In this document: positions 7,984 through 17,056 of the stretch, piece by piece | How positions within the stretch are numbered: position 1 is the stretch's first letter | How the letters are laid out: each line of letters starts with the position of its first letter | Assembly: GCA_963730305.1 (NCBI GenBank) | Contig: CAVSRB010000001.1 | Span: 124,001 to 188,000, forward strand | Length of the DNA: 64,000 nucleotides | DNA from: CAMYMQ01 sp963730305 | Lineage (GTDB): Bacteria > Pseudomonadota > Alphaproteobacteria > Bin65 | Direction: 5' to 3' | The notes under the pieces: model-generated | What the model was told of the DNA's origin: nothing | The model's input: the letters and a program-made list of their open reading frames with translations, nothing else | Database searches by the model: none | Program-made: the position numbers and the translations under genes

Positions 7984-8626
7984 ATGGTCGAAGCGCTCAA
8001 CATCGTCATGCTCGCCGGCCTCGCGGTCACCGCGATCGCCATCGCCCGGCTGCGCAACCTGTTCGCGGTGACCATGCTGAGCGGGATCTACAGCCTGCTC
8101 TCCGCCGGCATCTTCGTGCTGCTCGACGCGGTCGACGTCGCCTTCACCGAGGCGGCGGTGGGCGCCGGGATCACCACGGTGCTGTTCCTCGGCACCCTGA
8201 TCCTGACCGACCGCGAGGCCAAGCCGCGCCAGTTCCGCTGGCAGGCGACCGCGCCGCTGGCGCTGGTCGTGCTGATGGGCATCGGCCTGATCTACGCCAC
8301 CTTCGACCCCCAGATGCCGCGATTCGGCGATGCCAACGCGCCGGGCAACAAACGGCTGGTGCCGGAGTTCCTGGCCGAACTCGGTGAAGCAGACCGGCAA
8401 GGACAAGCCGACCGTGGTCGGCATCCCCAACGTGGTCACCACCACCCTGGCCAGCTACCGCGGCTATGACACCTTGGGCGAGACGGTGGTGATCTTCACG
8501 GCCGGGACCGCCGTCCTGATCCTGCTCGGCACCGCCCGCCGCCGGCGCGAGGACGAAGAGGAGGACGAGGCCGCCGCCGGGTCGGGCGACAAGCCCGGCA
8601 AGGACTCCGGGACGGCGGGGTCATGA
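7984..8626 (+). CDS. fused MbhD-MbhE-like subunit (C-terminal part of MrpA), frameshifted
   Basis: Read across one indel this protein has about 213 residues and two domains. The first (DUF4040/MbhD-like) has three membrane segments with 'SGIYSLLSAGIFVLLDAVDV' near residue 36 and 'FTEAAVGAGITTVLFLGTL' near 57. The second (MbhE-like) carries 'GIPNVVTTTLASYRGYDTLG' and a last membrane segment, then a charged tail. In standard Mrp operons both are the C-terminal end of MrpA; here they stand alone, as in archaeal Mbh. At 8383-8384 one g of a gg pair seems extra; removing it joins 'EFLAEL' to 'VKQTGKDKPTVV'. Confidence 0.85.
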
Positions 8627-9075
8627 GGAACCACGTCATCCTGCGGGTCATCGCCAAGCTGTTGATCCCGTTCATCATCCTGTTCGCGCTCTACGTCCAG
8701 TTCCACGGCGACTTCGGCCCCGGCGGCGGCTTCCAGGCCGGGGTCATCTTCGCCGTCGCCTTCATCCTCTATGCGCTGATCTTCGGCCTGGAGAACGCGC
8801 GCAAGGTGGCGCCGCCCGCCGTGATCCGCTCGGCGATCGCGATCGGCGTGCTGATCTACGCCGGCACCGGCGTCGTCACCTTGCTGATGGGCGGCAAGTT
8901 CCTCGACTACTCGGTGCTGCTCCACGACCCGGGCCACGGCCAGCACTGGGGCATCTTCGCGGTCGAGTCCGGCGTCGGCATCACCGTGGCGTCGGTGATG
9001 ATCATGATCTTCTTCATCTTCGCCGGACGCCAGCGCAGCGATGCGGGCGCCGCGCCCGAGGACGGCGGATCGTGA
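8623..9075 (+). CDS. mnhB: cation/H+ antiporter subunit B
   Basis: This 150-residue membrane protein has four hydrophobic segments and the MrpB hallmarks 'QFHGDFGPGGGFQAGVIFA' near residue 26 and 'GIFAVESGVGITVASVMIM' near 110. It overlaps the previous gene by ATGA and the next by TGATG. Confidence 0.94.
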   Translation: MRNHVILRVIAKLLIPFIILFALYVQFHGDFGPGGGFQAGVIFAVAFILYALIFGLENARKVAPPAVIRSAIAIGVLIYAGTGVVTLLMGGKFLDYSVLLHDPGHGQHWGIFAVESGVGITVASVMIMIFFIFAGRQRSDAGAAPEDGGS

Positions 9076-9431
9076 TGGAGCTGATCGTCGGCCTCTACAA
9101 CTACTGGATCGTCATCATCCTGATGATGGCCGGCTTCTACATCGTGATGTCGCGGCAGAACCTGATCAAGTCCCTGATCGGGCTCAATATCTTCCAGACC
9201 TCGGTGTTCATCCTCTACATCAGCATGGGCAAGGTGAAGGGCGGCACCGCGCCGATCCTCGACCCGTCGATCAAGGTCTATACCAACCCCCTGCCCCACG
9301 TGCTGATCCTCACCGCGATCGTGGTCGGCGTCGCCACCGCGGCGCTCGGCCTCGCCCTCGTCGTCCGCATGAAGGAGGCCTACGGCACCATCGAGGAGGA
9401 CGAGATCAACCGCATGGACGACGCCACCTGA
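9075..9431 (+). CDS. mnhC: cation/H+ antiporter subunit C (NuoK-like)
   Basis: A 118-residue, three-segment membrane protein related to NuoK of complex I. 'GFYIVMSRQNLIKSLIGLNI' near residue 23 and 'NPLPHVLILTAIVVGVATAA' near 74 are typical of MrpC. The ATG at 9075 forms TGATG with the mnhB stop; GTG at 9072 is an alternative. Confidence 0.94.
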   Translation: MELIVGLYNYWIVIILMMAGFYIVMSRQNLIKSLIGLNIFQTSVFILYISMGKVKGGTAPILDPSIKVYTNPLPHVLILTAIVVGVATAALGLALVVRMKEAYGTIEEDEINRMDDAT

Positions 9432-10918
9432 TGCTCGCCCACCTGCCGATCCTCCAGGTGATCCTGCCGCTGATCGCCGCGCCGGTCTGCGTGCTGCTGC
9501 GGCGCACGAGCCTGGTCTGGACGCTGGCCATGGCGGTCTGCGTGCTGACCTTCGCGATCGCGGTCACGCTGCTGGTCAAGGTGCTCGATACCGGCACGAT
9601 TCGCTACGCGCTCGGCGACTGGCTGGCGCCATGGGGCATCGTCTACGTCATCGACAAGCTCAACGCCTTCATCCTGGTGATCGTCTCGTCGGTGGCGCTG
9701 GTCGCGATGCCCTTCGCGCTGCGCAGCGCGCCGTCGGAGATCGAGCCCGAGCGGCTCTACCTGTTCTACACGATGTTCCTGTTGTGCCTCGCCGGCCTGC
9801 TCGGCATCACGATCACCGGCGACGCCTTCAACCTGTTCGTTTTCCTGGAGATTTCGTCGCTCTCCTCCTACACGCTGATCAGCCTGGGGCGCGACCGCAA
9901 GGCGCTGCACGCCTCCTTCCAGTACCTGATCATGGGCACGATCGGGGCGACCTTCTACCTGATCGGCGTCGGCCTGCTCTACATGCTGACCGGCACGCTC
10001 AACATGGCCGACCTCGCCGCCCGGCTGGTGCCGATGCTCAATTCGCGGATCACGCTGGCGGCCTTCGGCTTCATCATCGTCGGCCTCGGGCTGAAGATGG
10101 CGATGTTCCCGCTCCACCTGTGGCTGCCCAACGCCTATACCCATGCGCCGTCGTCGGTCAGCGTGTTCCTGGCGGGCACGGCGACCAAGGTGTCGCTCTA
10201 CGTCCTGATCCGCTTCCTCTACGGCATCTTCGGCTACGGCTTCTCCTTCGTCCACGAGCCGACCTCGATCCTGATCCTGATCGTCGCCGTGGCCGGCATC
10301 GTGATCTGCTCGGTGGTCGCGATCTACCAGCAGAACGTCAAGCGCATCCTCGCCTATTCGAGCGTCGCCCAGATCGGCTACATGCTGCTCGGCATCGGCT
10401 TCGCGACCGCGATGGGCCTGCAGGCGTCGCTGCTGCACATGTTCAACCACGCCCTGATCAAGGCGGGCCTGTTCCTGGCGCTCGGCTGCATCGCGTTCCG
10501 GGTCGGCACGCTCAGGCTCGAGCATCTGGGCGGGATCGCCCGGCGCATGCCCTGGACCATGGCCGCCTTCGTGATCTGCGGGCTGAGCCTGATCGGCGTG
10601 CCGCTGACCGCCGGCTTCATCTCCAAGTGGTACCTCGTGCTGGCGGCGCTGGAGAAGGGCTGGTGGCCGGTCGCGGTGCTGATCGTGGCGACCTCGCTGC
10701 TGGCGCTGGTCTACATCTGGCGGGTGATCGAGGTCGCCTACTTCAAGCCCGAGCCCCAGCGCCCGGGCGGCGCCGCGGCGATCCGTGAGGCCCCGTTGAT
10801 CCTGCTGATCCCGACCTGGGTGGTGACCGTCGCCAACGTCTATTTCGGCATCGACACCCACGCCAGCGTCGGCATCGCCGGGGCGATCGCCAAGCAACTG
10901 ACGGGCGCCGGGTCATGA
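9431..10918 (+). CDS. mnhD: cation/H+ antiporter subunit D, first copy (NuoN/M-like)
   Basis: This 495-residue protein has about fourteen membrane segments and is a proton-channel subunit of the complex I/Mrp family. The functional acidic residue sits in 'LFVFLEISSLSSYTLIS' and the channel lysine in 'GLGLKMAMFPLHLWLPNAY', with a second conserved lysine in 'GTATKVSLYVLIRF'. These positions correspond to the essential Glu of TM5 and Lys of TM7. TGATG links it to mnhC and ATGA to the next D-type gene. It is the best match to classical MrpD in length. Confidence 0.92.
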   Translation: MLAHLPILQVILPLIAAPVCVLLRRTSLVWTLAMAVCVLTFAIAVTLLVKVLDTGTIRYALGDWLAPWGIVYVIDKLNAFILVIVSSVALVAMPFALRSAPSEIEPERLYLFYTMFLLCLAGLLGITITGDAFNLFVFLEISSLSSYTLISLGRDRKALHASFQYLIMGTIGATFYLIGVGLLYMLTGTLNMADLAARLVPMLNSRITLAAFGFIIVGLGLKMAMFPLHLWLPNAYTHAPSSVSVFLAGTATKVSLYVLIRFLYGIFGYGFSFVHEPTSILILIVAVAGIVICSVVAIYQQNVKRILAYSSVAQIGYMLLGIGFATAMGLQASLLHMFNHALIKAGLFLALGCIAFRVGTLRLEHLGGIARRMPWTMAAFVICGLSLIGVPLTAGFISKWYLVLAALEKGWWPVAVLIVATSLLALVYIWRVIEVAYFKPEPQRPGGAAAIREAPLILLIPTWVVTVANVYFGIDTHASVGIAGAIAKQLTGAGS

Positions 10919-12390
10919 GCGACCAGACCCTCCTCGCCCTGACCCTCGCGATCCCGATGGTCGGCGCGCTGCTGATCGCGATGTCGGCCGGCCGGCCGAA
11001 CCAGCGCGAGACCGTGACCATCGTGACCGCGCTCGCCCTGTTCGCCGCCGTCGTCGCCCTGTCGGTCAGCGTGTTCGGCGGGGCGCGGCCGGCGCTGCAC
11101 CTGGCCGAGCCGGTGCCCGGGCTGGCGATCGCGCTGGCGATCGAGCCGCTCGGCATGCTGTTCGCGCTGGTCGCGAGCTTCCTGTGGATCGTCACCTCGA
11201 TCTACGCGATCGGCTACATGCGCGCCCACCACGAGGCGCACCAGACCCGCTTCTACGCCTTCTTCGCGATCGCGCTCGCCAGCGCCATGGGCGTCGCCTT
11301 CGCCGCCAACCTGTTCACGATGTTCGTGTTCTACGAGGCGCTGACGCTGTCGACCTACCCGCTGGTCACCCATTCGGGCACCCAGGAGGCGCGCCGGGCC
11401 GGCCGGGTCTATCTCGGCATCCTGCTGACCACCTCGATCGGCTTCCTCTTGTTCGCGATCATCTGGACCTGGGGCATCGCCGGCACGCTCGACTTCAAGG
11501 CCGGCGGCATCTTCCCCAAGGACACCTCGAAGCCGGTGATGGCGATCCTGCTGGCGCTGTTCGTGTTCGGCATCGGCAAGGCCGCGGTGATGCCGTTCCA
11601 CCGCTGGCTGCCCGCGGCGATGGTCGCGCCCGCGCCGGTCAGCGCCCTGCTGCACGCGGTCGCCGTGGTCAAGGCCGGCGTCTTCGCGGTGCTCAAGATT
11701 TCGGTCTACGTCTTCGGCTTCGACGCCCTGACCTTCGCCGATCCCGGGCGATGGCTGGCCTATGTCGCGGCGGCGACCATCCTGATCGCCTCGCTGATCG
11801 CGATGCGCCAGGACAATCTCAAGCGCCGGCTCGCCTATTCGACGGTCAGCCAGCTCTCCTACATCGTGCTCGGCGCCATGCTCGCCAACCCGCTGGGCGC
11901 GATCGGCGCGGCGCTGCACATCGTCATGCACGCCTTCGGCAAGATCACGCTGTTCTTCTGCGCCGGCGCCATCGACGTGGCGCTGCACAAGACCGAGATC
12001 AGCGACATGCGCGGCATCGGCCGGGCGATGCCGTTCACGATGGCCGCCTTCTTCCTCGCCAGCCTGAGCATCATCGGCCTGCCCCCGCTCGGCGGCATGT
12101 GGAGCAAGTGGTATCTCGGCCTCGGCACGCTCCAGGCCGGCGACGTCTTCCTGCTCGCCGTGCTGATGCTCAGCTCGATCCTGAACGTCGCCTACCTGCT
12201 GCCGATCCCGGTGCGCGCCTTCTTCGCCAAGCCGGACCCGGAGGCCGGCGGGGAGGCGCCGCCGACCGAGCTCAAGGAAGCGCCGATCCCGTGCCTGATC
12301 GCCATGGGCATCACCGCTACCGGCTGCATCGCCCTGTTCTTCTATCCCGAGCCCTTCTTCCGCCTGGCCCGCCTGATGGTCGGCCTCTGA
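10915..12390 (+). CDS. second MrpD-like proton-translocating subunit
   Basis: This 491-residue paralogue keeps the functional residues: the TM5-type glutamate in 'TMFVFYEALTLSTYPLVT' and lysines in 'VFGIGKAAVMPFHRWLPAAM' and 'AVAVVKAGVFAVLKI'. The end lies ten bases before the next gene. Its N-terminus is longer and more NuoL-like than that of the first copy, so it may take the role of the N-terminal half of MrpA, which is otherwise missing. Confidence 0.88.
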   Translation: MSDQTLLALTLAIPMVGALLIAMSAGRPNQRETVTIVTALALFAAVVALSVSVFGGARPALHLAEPVPGLAIALAIEPLGMLFALVASFLWIVTSIYAIGYMRAHHEAHQTRFYAFFAIALASAMGVAFAANLFTMFVFYEALTLSTYPLVTHSGTQEARRAGRVYLGILLTTSIGFLLFAIIWTWGIAGTLDFKAGGIFPKDTSKPVMAILLALFVFGIGKAAVMPFHRWLPAAMVAPAPVSALLHAVAVVKAGVFAVLKISVYVFGFDALTFADPGRWLAYVAAATILIASLIAMRQDNLKRRLAYSTVSQLSYIVLGAMLANPLGAIGAALHIVMHAFGKITLFFCAGAIDVALHKTEISDMRGIGRAMPFTMAAFFLASLSIIGLPPLGGMWSKWYLGLGTLQAGDVFLLAVLMLSSILNVAYLLPIPVRAFFAKPDPEAGGEAPPTELKEAPIPCLIAMGITATGCIALFFYPEPFFRLARLMVGL

Positions 12391-12400
12391 GGACCCCGCC

Positions 12401-12646
12401 ATGGATGAAAAGCCGCGCTTTCTGGACAATTTCGAGAATGTCAGGTTGCTGGTCCGCATCTTCGTCGGGATCTGCATCGGCGTGTTCGCGCTCGACCTGG
12501 TCTACGAGCCGCACGCGGAGCATCCCTGGGAGAACCTGTTCGGCTTCTACTGCATCTTCGGCTTCCTCGCCTGCGTCGCCCTGGTTCTGGGCGCCAAGGA
12601 GATGCGCAAGGTGTTGATGCGGCGGGAAGATTACTATGACGACTAG
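12401..12646 (+). CDS. small two-segment membrane protein of the antiporter operon
   Basis: An 81-residue protein with two hydrophobic segments (about residues 17-35 and 46-63) and a charged C-terminus 'EMRKVLMRREDYYDD'. I do not recognise a family. It overlaps the following D-type gene by eleven bases and is placed between two proton-channel genes, so an accessory or assembly role in the same complex is likely. Confidence 0.75.
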   Translation: MDEKPRFLDNFENVRLLVRIFVGICIGVFALDLVYEPHAEHPWENLFGFYCIFGFLACVALVLGAKEMRKVLMRREDYYDD

Positions 12647-14327
12647 CGTGCCTCCCGCGCTGATCTTCTTCGCCGGCGCGGCGCTGGTCGCGCTGCTGCG
12701 CGGGCGGCTGCAGCTCGTGGTCGCGCTGGCCGTGCCGATCGTCGGCGCGCTCAACATGATCGGCATCGAGCACGGCACGTATTTCCAGTTCTCGGTCGCC
12801 GGCTATTCGCTGACGGTGATGCGGGTCGACAAGCTCAGCCTGCTGTTCGGCTACCTGTTCCACCTCGCCGCCTTCATCGGCATCATCTTCGCGCTCAACG
12901 TCCGCGACACCACCCAGCGGGTCAGCTCGCTGCTCTACGCCGGCGCGGCGCTGGGCGCGGTGTTCGCCGGCGACCTGATCACCCTGTTCATCTTCTGGGA
13001 GCTGCTGGCGCTCACCTCGGTGTTCCTGATCTGGGCGCGGCGGACGCCGCGGGCGCTGCGCGCGGGCACGCGCTACCTGGTGATCCAGATCGTCGCCGGC
13101 CTCACCCTGCTCGCCGGCACGCTGATCTATATCTCCCAGGGCGGCTCGATCGCCTTCGACAAGATCGGCCTGGGCGGCCTCGGCCCGTGGCTGATCTTCC
13201 TCGCCTTCGGCCTCAAGGCCGGCTTCCCGCTGCTGCACAACTGGCTGACCGACGCCTATCCCGAGGCGACGCCGACCGGCACCGTGTTCCTCTCCGCCTT
13301 CACCACCAAGGTCGCGATCTACGCGCTGGCCCGCTCGTTCCCGGGCACCGAGTTGCTGATCTACGTCGGCGCGGCGATGACCGCCTTCCCGATCTTCTAC
13401 GCGGTGATCGAGAACGACCTGCGCCGGGTGCTCTGCTACTCGATGATCAACCAGCTCGGCTTCATGGTCGTCGGCATCGGCCTGGGCACCGACCTGGGCC
13501 TCAACGGCGCAGTCAGCCACGCCTTCAACGACGTGATCTTCAAGGGCCTGTTGTTCATGTCGATGGGCGCGGTCCTGCACATGACCAAGAAGATCAACGG
13601 CTCGGACCTGGGCGGGCTCTACAAGACCATGCCGATCACCACGACCCTGTGCATCGTCGGTGCGGCCTCGATCTCGGCCTTCCCGCTGTTCTCGGGCTTC
13701 GTCTCGAAATCGATGGTGATGGCCTCGCTGCTCCACGAGGGCTACGGCTGGGTGTGGCTGGTGCTGCTGTTCGCCTCCGCGGGCGTGTTCCACCACGCCG
13801 GCATCAAGATCCCGTTCTTCGCCTTCTTCTCCCACAACTCGGGCATCCGGGTGAAGGATCCGCCGCTCAACATGCTGATCGCGATGGGCATCGCCGCGGT
13901 GATCTGCATCTTCAACGGGGTCTATCCGTGGGTGCTCTACAGCCACCTGCCGTGGGCGGTCGACTATTCGCCCTACACGGCGAGCCACGTCATCACCCAG
14001 ACCCAGCTGCTGTTCTTCTCGGCGCTCGCCTTCATCTGGCTGAAGATGTCGCGCCTCTATCCGCCCGAGCTGCCGTCGATCAACATCGACGCCGAGTGGA
14101 CCTACCGCTGGCTCGGTCCGCGCGCCGTCCGCGGTGTGTCGGCGCTGCTGGTCGCAATCGACCGGGCGATCCGCCGGCTGGCGCTCGACCGGCTCGACCG
14201 CTTCATCGCCGGCGTCTTCCGCCACCACGGGCCGAGCGGCATCCTGGCGCGCACCTGGGACACCTCGGGCATGGCGGCCTGGGTGGTGATCCTGCTGGCG
14301 GTGTATTTCCTGGTGTCGTTCGTCTAG
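12636..14327 (+). CDS. third MrpD-like proton-translocating subunit, with C-terminal extension
   Basis: At 563 residues this is the longest of the three D-type proteins. It keeps the conserved glutamate in 'TLFIFWELLALTSVFLIW', the channel lysine in 'AFGLKAGFPLLHNWLTDAYP' and the second lysine in 'SAFTTKVAIYALAR'. After the core, from about residue 440, there is an extra amphipathic region ('LDRLDRFIAGVFRHHG') and a last membrane segment ending 'ILLAVYFLVSFV', reminiscent of the lateral-helix end of NuoL-type subunits. It closes the operon, four bases before the convergent ABC transporter genes. Confidence 0.88.
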   Translation: MTTSVPPALIFFAGAALVALLRGRLQLVVALAVPIVGALNMIGIEHGTYFQFSVAGYSLTVMRVDKLSLLFGYLFHLAAFIGIIFALNVRDTTQRVSSLLYAGAALGAVFAGDLITLFIFWELLALTSVFLIWARRTPRALRAGTRYLVIQIVAGLTLLAGTLIYISQGGSIAFDKIGLGGLGPWLIFLAFGLKAGFPLLHNWLTDAYPEATPTGTVFLSAFTTKVAIYALARSFPGTELLIYVGAAMTAFPIFYAVIENDLRRVLCYSMINQLGFMVVGIGLGTDLGLNGAVSHAFNDVIFKGLLFMSMGAVLHMTKKINGSDLGGLYKTMPITTTLCIVGAASISAFPLFSGFVSKSMVMASLLHEGYGWVWLVLLFASAGVFHHAGIKIPFFAFFSHNSGIRVKDPPLNMLIAMGIAAVICIFNGVYPWVLYSHLPWAVDYSPYTASHVITQTQLLFFSALAFIWLKMSRLYPPELPSINIDAEWTYRWLGPRAVRGVSALLVAIDRAIRRLALDRLDRFIAGVFRHHGPSGILARTWDTSGMAAWVVILLAVYFLVSFV

Positions 14328-14331
14328 CCGC

Positions 14332-15207
14332 CTAGCCGCCCAGGAACAGCCGGCCGACCTCCGGGTCGGCGAGCAGCGCGTCGCCCGACCCGGCCTTGGC
14401 GAGCTGGCCCGAGACCAGGACGTAGCCGATGTCGGCGAACTCCAGGCCCTTCTTGGCGTTCTGCTCGACCATGACGATCGTCTTGCCCTCGCTGCGCTGG
14501 AGGTCGTCGAGGATATCGAACACCATGTCGATGAAGCGCGGTTCGAGCCCGATCGACGGCTCGTCGACCAGCAGCACGGCGGGATCCATGACCAGCGCGC
14601 GCGAGATCTCCAACAGCCGCCGCTCGCCGCCGGATAGCACCTTGGCCGGCTGCTTGGCCCGCTCGCGCAGGCGGGAATACTTCTCGAACACCCGCTCCGC
14701 GGCGGCGCGCGCATCGGCCGGCCGCTCCATCAGGTAGCCGCCCATCAGCAGGTTCTCCTCGACGGTCATGTCGGGGAACACCGAGTTGTCCTGCAGGATG
14801 TAGGCGATGCCGTTCTTGAGCTTGTCGTTGGGTCCGACCCGGGTGACGTCGGCGCCCGCGGCCCGGATGCTGCCCGAGAAGATGTTGGTGAAGCCGTAGA
14901 TCGAATGCAGCACGGTCGACTTGCCCGCGCCGTTGGGGCCGATCAGGCACAACGACTGGCCGGCGCCGACCCGCAGGCTGAAGTCGTGCAGGATCTCCAT
15001 CCGGCCGTAACCGGCGACCAGGTTGTCGATCTTGAGTGCCTCCTCGCCCGGCACCAGCGCGTCGAGCTCGGCCACCGGCGGCGCCTCGGCCGCCAGCTTC
15101 TGCGCCTCGCGCTGGACGTCGTCGACCGAGATGACCGTGTCGACCGAGCCGAGGCCATAGCCGGTGGTGGTCTTGGCATTCTGCTCATCGCTCCCGGCGG
15201 CCATCAA
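14332..15207 (-). CDS. livF: branched-chain amino acid-type ABC transporter ATPase LivF
   Basis: This 291-residue ATPase has Walker A 'GPNGAGKST', the LivF-typical signature 'LSGGERRLLEISRALV', Walker B 'LLVDEPSIGL' and the switch residue in 'MVEQNAKKGLE'. LivF normally has about 235 residues; here about 55 extra N-terminal residues (including 'VDTVISVDDVQREAQ') precede 'ALKIDNLVAGYGRMEILHDF'. The extension has no family I recognise; no internal start looks better. It overlaps livG by four bases. Confidence 0.92.
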   Translation of the reverse strand: MMAAGSDEQNAKTTTGYGLGSVDTVISVDDVQREAQKLAAEAPPVAELDALVPGEEALKIDNLVAGYGRMEILHDFSLRVGAGQSLCLIGPNGAGKSTVLHSIYGFTNIFSGSIRAAGADVTRVGPNDKLKNGIAYILQDNSVFPDMTVEENLLMGGYLMERPADARAAAERVFEKYSRLRERAKQPAKVLSGGERRLLEISRALVMDPAVLLVDEPSIGLEPRFIDMVFDILDDLQRSEGKTIVMVEQNAKKGLEFADIGYVLVSGQLAKAGSGDALLADPEVGRLFLGG

Positions 15208-15947
15208 TGCGCCCCCAGATAGGCGTCGATGACGCGCTGGTCGTTCTGGATCGCCTCCGGCAGGCCCTCGGCGAGCAGTTCGCCGTGGGCGAGGCAGTAG
15301 ATGCGCTCGGCCAGGTTCATGATCACGCGCATGTTGTGCTCGATCACCAGGAGCGTGATGCCGAGCTGCTCGTTGGCGCGCTTCAGGCGATCGATCAGGC
15401 CGTTGATCAGGGTCGGATTGATGCCCGCGGTCGGCTCGTCGAGCAGCAGCAGCTTGGGCTCGTTCATCAGCGCCATGGCGAATTCGAGCAGCTTCTGCTG
15501 GCCGAAGGACAAATCGCCCCCGCGCAAGTGGCGCTTCGAATAGAGGCCGACGAATTCGAGCAGCTCCTCGGCCCGTTCGGCGACGGCGCCGTCGAAGCGG
15601 CGGAACATGCCGATCACGCCCTCGCCGCGATAGGGCAGGCTCGCCGCCATGTTCTGCATGCAGGTCATCTTGCCGTAGATCCGGGTCTGCTGGAACGTGC
15701 GCAGCAGGCCCAGCCGGGCGATATTCGGGACCCGGAGCGAGGAGATCTCGCGGCCGAGGAAGCGGATCGAGCCGTCGTCGATCGGGTGGAAGCCGACGAT
15801 CGAGTTGAACAGGGTCGTCTTGCCCGAGCCGTTGGGGCCGATCAGGCCGACGATCTCGCCCTCGCGGACCTCGAGCGATATCTCGTGGTTGGCGACGACG
15901 CCGCCGAACGCCTTGGAGCAGTCGCGGACCTCGAGCATCGCGGTCAT
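15204..15947 (-). CDS. livG: branched-chain amino acid-type ABC transporter ATPase LivG
   Basis: This 247-residue ATPase has Walker A 'GPNGSGKTT', the LivG loop 'RTFQQTRIYGKMT', signature 'LSFGQQKLLEFAMAL', Walker B 'LLLDEPTAGIN' and 'IEHNMRVIMNLAERI'. It pairs with LivF to drive the HM permease. The ATG at 15947 overlaps the livM stop; the usual spacing to motif A supports it. Confidence 0.93.
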   Translation of the reverse strand: MTAMLEVRDCSKAFGGVVANHEISLEVREGEIVGLIGPNGSGKTTLFNSIVGFHPIDDGSIRFLGREISSLRVPNIARLGLLRTFQQTRIYGKMTCMQNMAASLPYRGEGVIGMFRRFDGAVAERAEELLEFVGLYSKRHLRGGDLSFGQQKLLEFAMALMNEPKLLLLDEPTAGINPTLINGLIDRLKRANEQLGITLLVIEHNMRVIMNLAERIYCLAHGELLAEGLPEAIQNDQRVIDAYLGAH

Positions 15948-17056
15948 TCCGCCGGCTCCCCTGCGGTCCCGGAAGCGGCGGCGGGCGCCGGCTCGACCCG
16001 TTCGCCGAACCAGTGCGGGAAGCGTTCGCGGAACCAGCCGACGATGCCCTCTGGGAAGAACACCACGATGACCACGACCAGCAGGCCGAGCGCGATGTAC
16101 TGCAGGCCCAGCAGGTAGGTCCAGAACAGCTCCTTGAAGGTGTGGAACAGCAGCGCGCCGATCAGCGGGCCCCAGAAGGTGCCCTTGCCGCCCAGGACGA
16201 CCATCAGCACCATCCAGACGCCGTAGCTGGCGCCGGAGAAGGCCGTATCGCGCGGGTCGATGAACTGGAAGAAATTGCCCGCGATCCCGCCGGCGATGGC
16301 GAGGAAGAAGCCGGAGATCGCCCAGGCGATGGTCTTGTAGCGCGTGGTGTGGATGCCCATCGCCTCGGCCTTGTCCTCGTCGTCGCGGATGGCGTTGAGC
16401 GCCAGGCCGAACCGGCGCGAATAGAGCCATTGCAGGACGAGGAAGGTCACGCCGGCGAGCACGAAGCACATGAAGTAGAACCACAGCTTGCGCGACTCCA
16501 AATCGCCCGGATAGGGCGGCGGCACCATGCCCGAGCCGCCGCCGATGAGGTCCCAGCCGCTCGCCATCTCGGCGAAGAAGATGCCGAGCGCCAAGGTGCC
16601 GATGGCGAAATAGTGGCCGCGCAGGCCGAGGATGCCGGAGCCGATCAGCGCCGCGGACAAGAAGCCGGCGACCCCGGCCGCGGCCAGCCCGATCGCCAGA
16701 CCGGTGAAATACTGGCCGTGGGTCAAGGCCAGGTTCGCCCCGCCCTTGGCCGCGGTATAGGCGGCGACGTCGGTATAGAGGCCGACCTGTATGACCGCGG
16801 TCGTATACATGCCGATACCGAAGAACACGACGTTGCCGAAGGAGTTGTAGCCCATCTGGCCGCCCATCGTGTCCCAGGTGTAGGACAGGATGACCATGAT
16901 CCAAAACAGGGTCATCTGGCTGATCAGCGACGCCTCGACGAAGGGCGCGGCCGTGCCGATAACGGCCAGCCCGGCCAGGATCACAAAGGTCAAGCGCGTG
17001 AAGCGGGGCTTCTGGATGCGGGCCCCAGCAGCGGCGGCAGCGGCGGCGGTGCTCAT
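15944..17056 (-). CDS. livM: branched-chain amino acid-type ABC transporter permease LivM
   Basis: A 370-residue permease with an alanine-rich N-terminus and about nine membrane segments. The LivM pattern 'LRGHYFAIGTLALGIFFAE' occurs near residue 149, and the ATPase-coupling loop 'LNAIRDDEDKAEAMGIHTTR' near 225. It overlaps livH by four bases. Confidence 0.93.
   Translation of the reverse strand: MSTAAAAAAAGARIQKPRFTRLTFVILAGLAVIGTAAPFVEASLISQMTLFWIMVILSYTWDTMGGQMGYNSFGNVVFFGIGMYTTAVIQVGLYTDVAAYTAAKGGANLALTHGQYFTGLAIGLAAAGVAGFLSAALIGSGILGLRGHYFAIGTLALGIFFAEMASGWDLIGGGSGMVPPPYPGDLESRKLWFYFMCFVLAGVTFLVLQWLYSRRFGLALNAIRDDEDKAEAMGIHTTRYKTIAWAISGFFLAIAGGIAGNFFQFIDPRDTAFSGASYGVWMVLMVVLGGKGTFWGPLIGALLFHTFKELFWTYLLGLQYIALGLLVVVIVVFFPEGIVGWFRERFPHWFGERVEPAPAAASGTAGEPAE

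Noticed and set aside
6885..14327. The antiporter operon as part of a membrane-bound hydrogenase or formate hydrogenlyase.
   Set aside because: No hydrogenase large or small subunit, NuoH-like or ferredoxin-type gene is present in or next to the operon.
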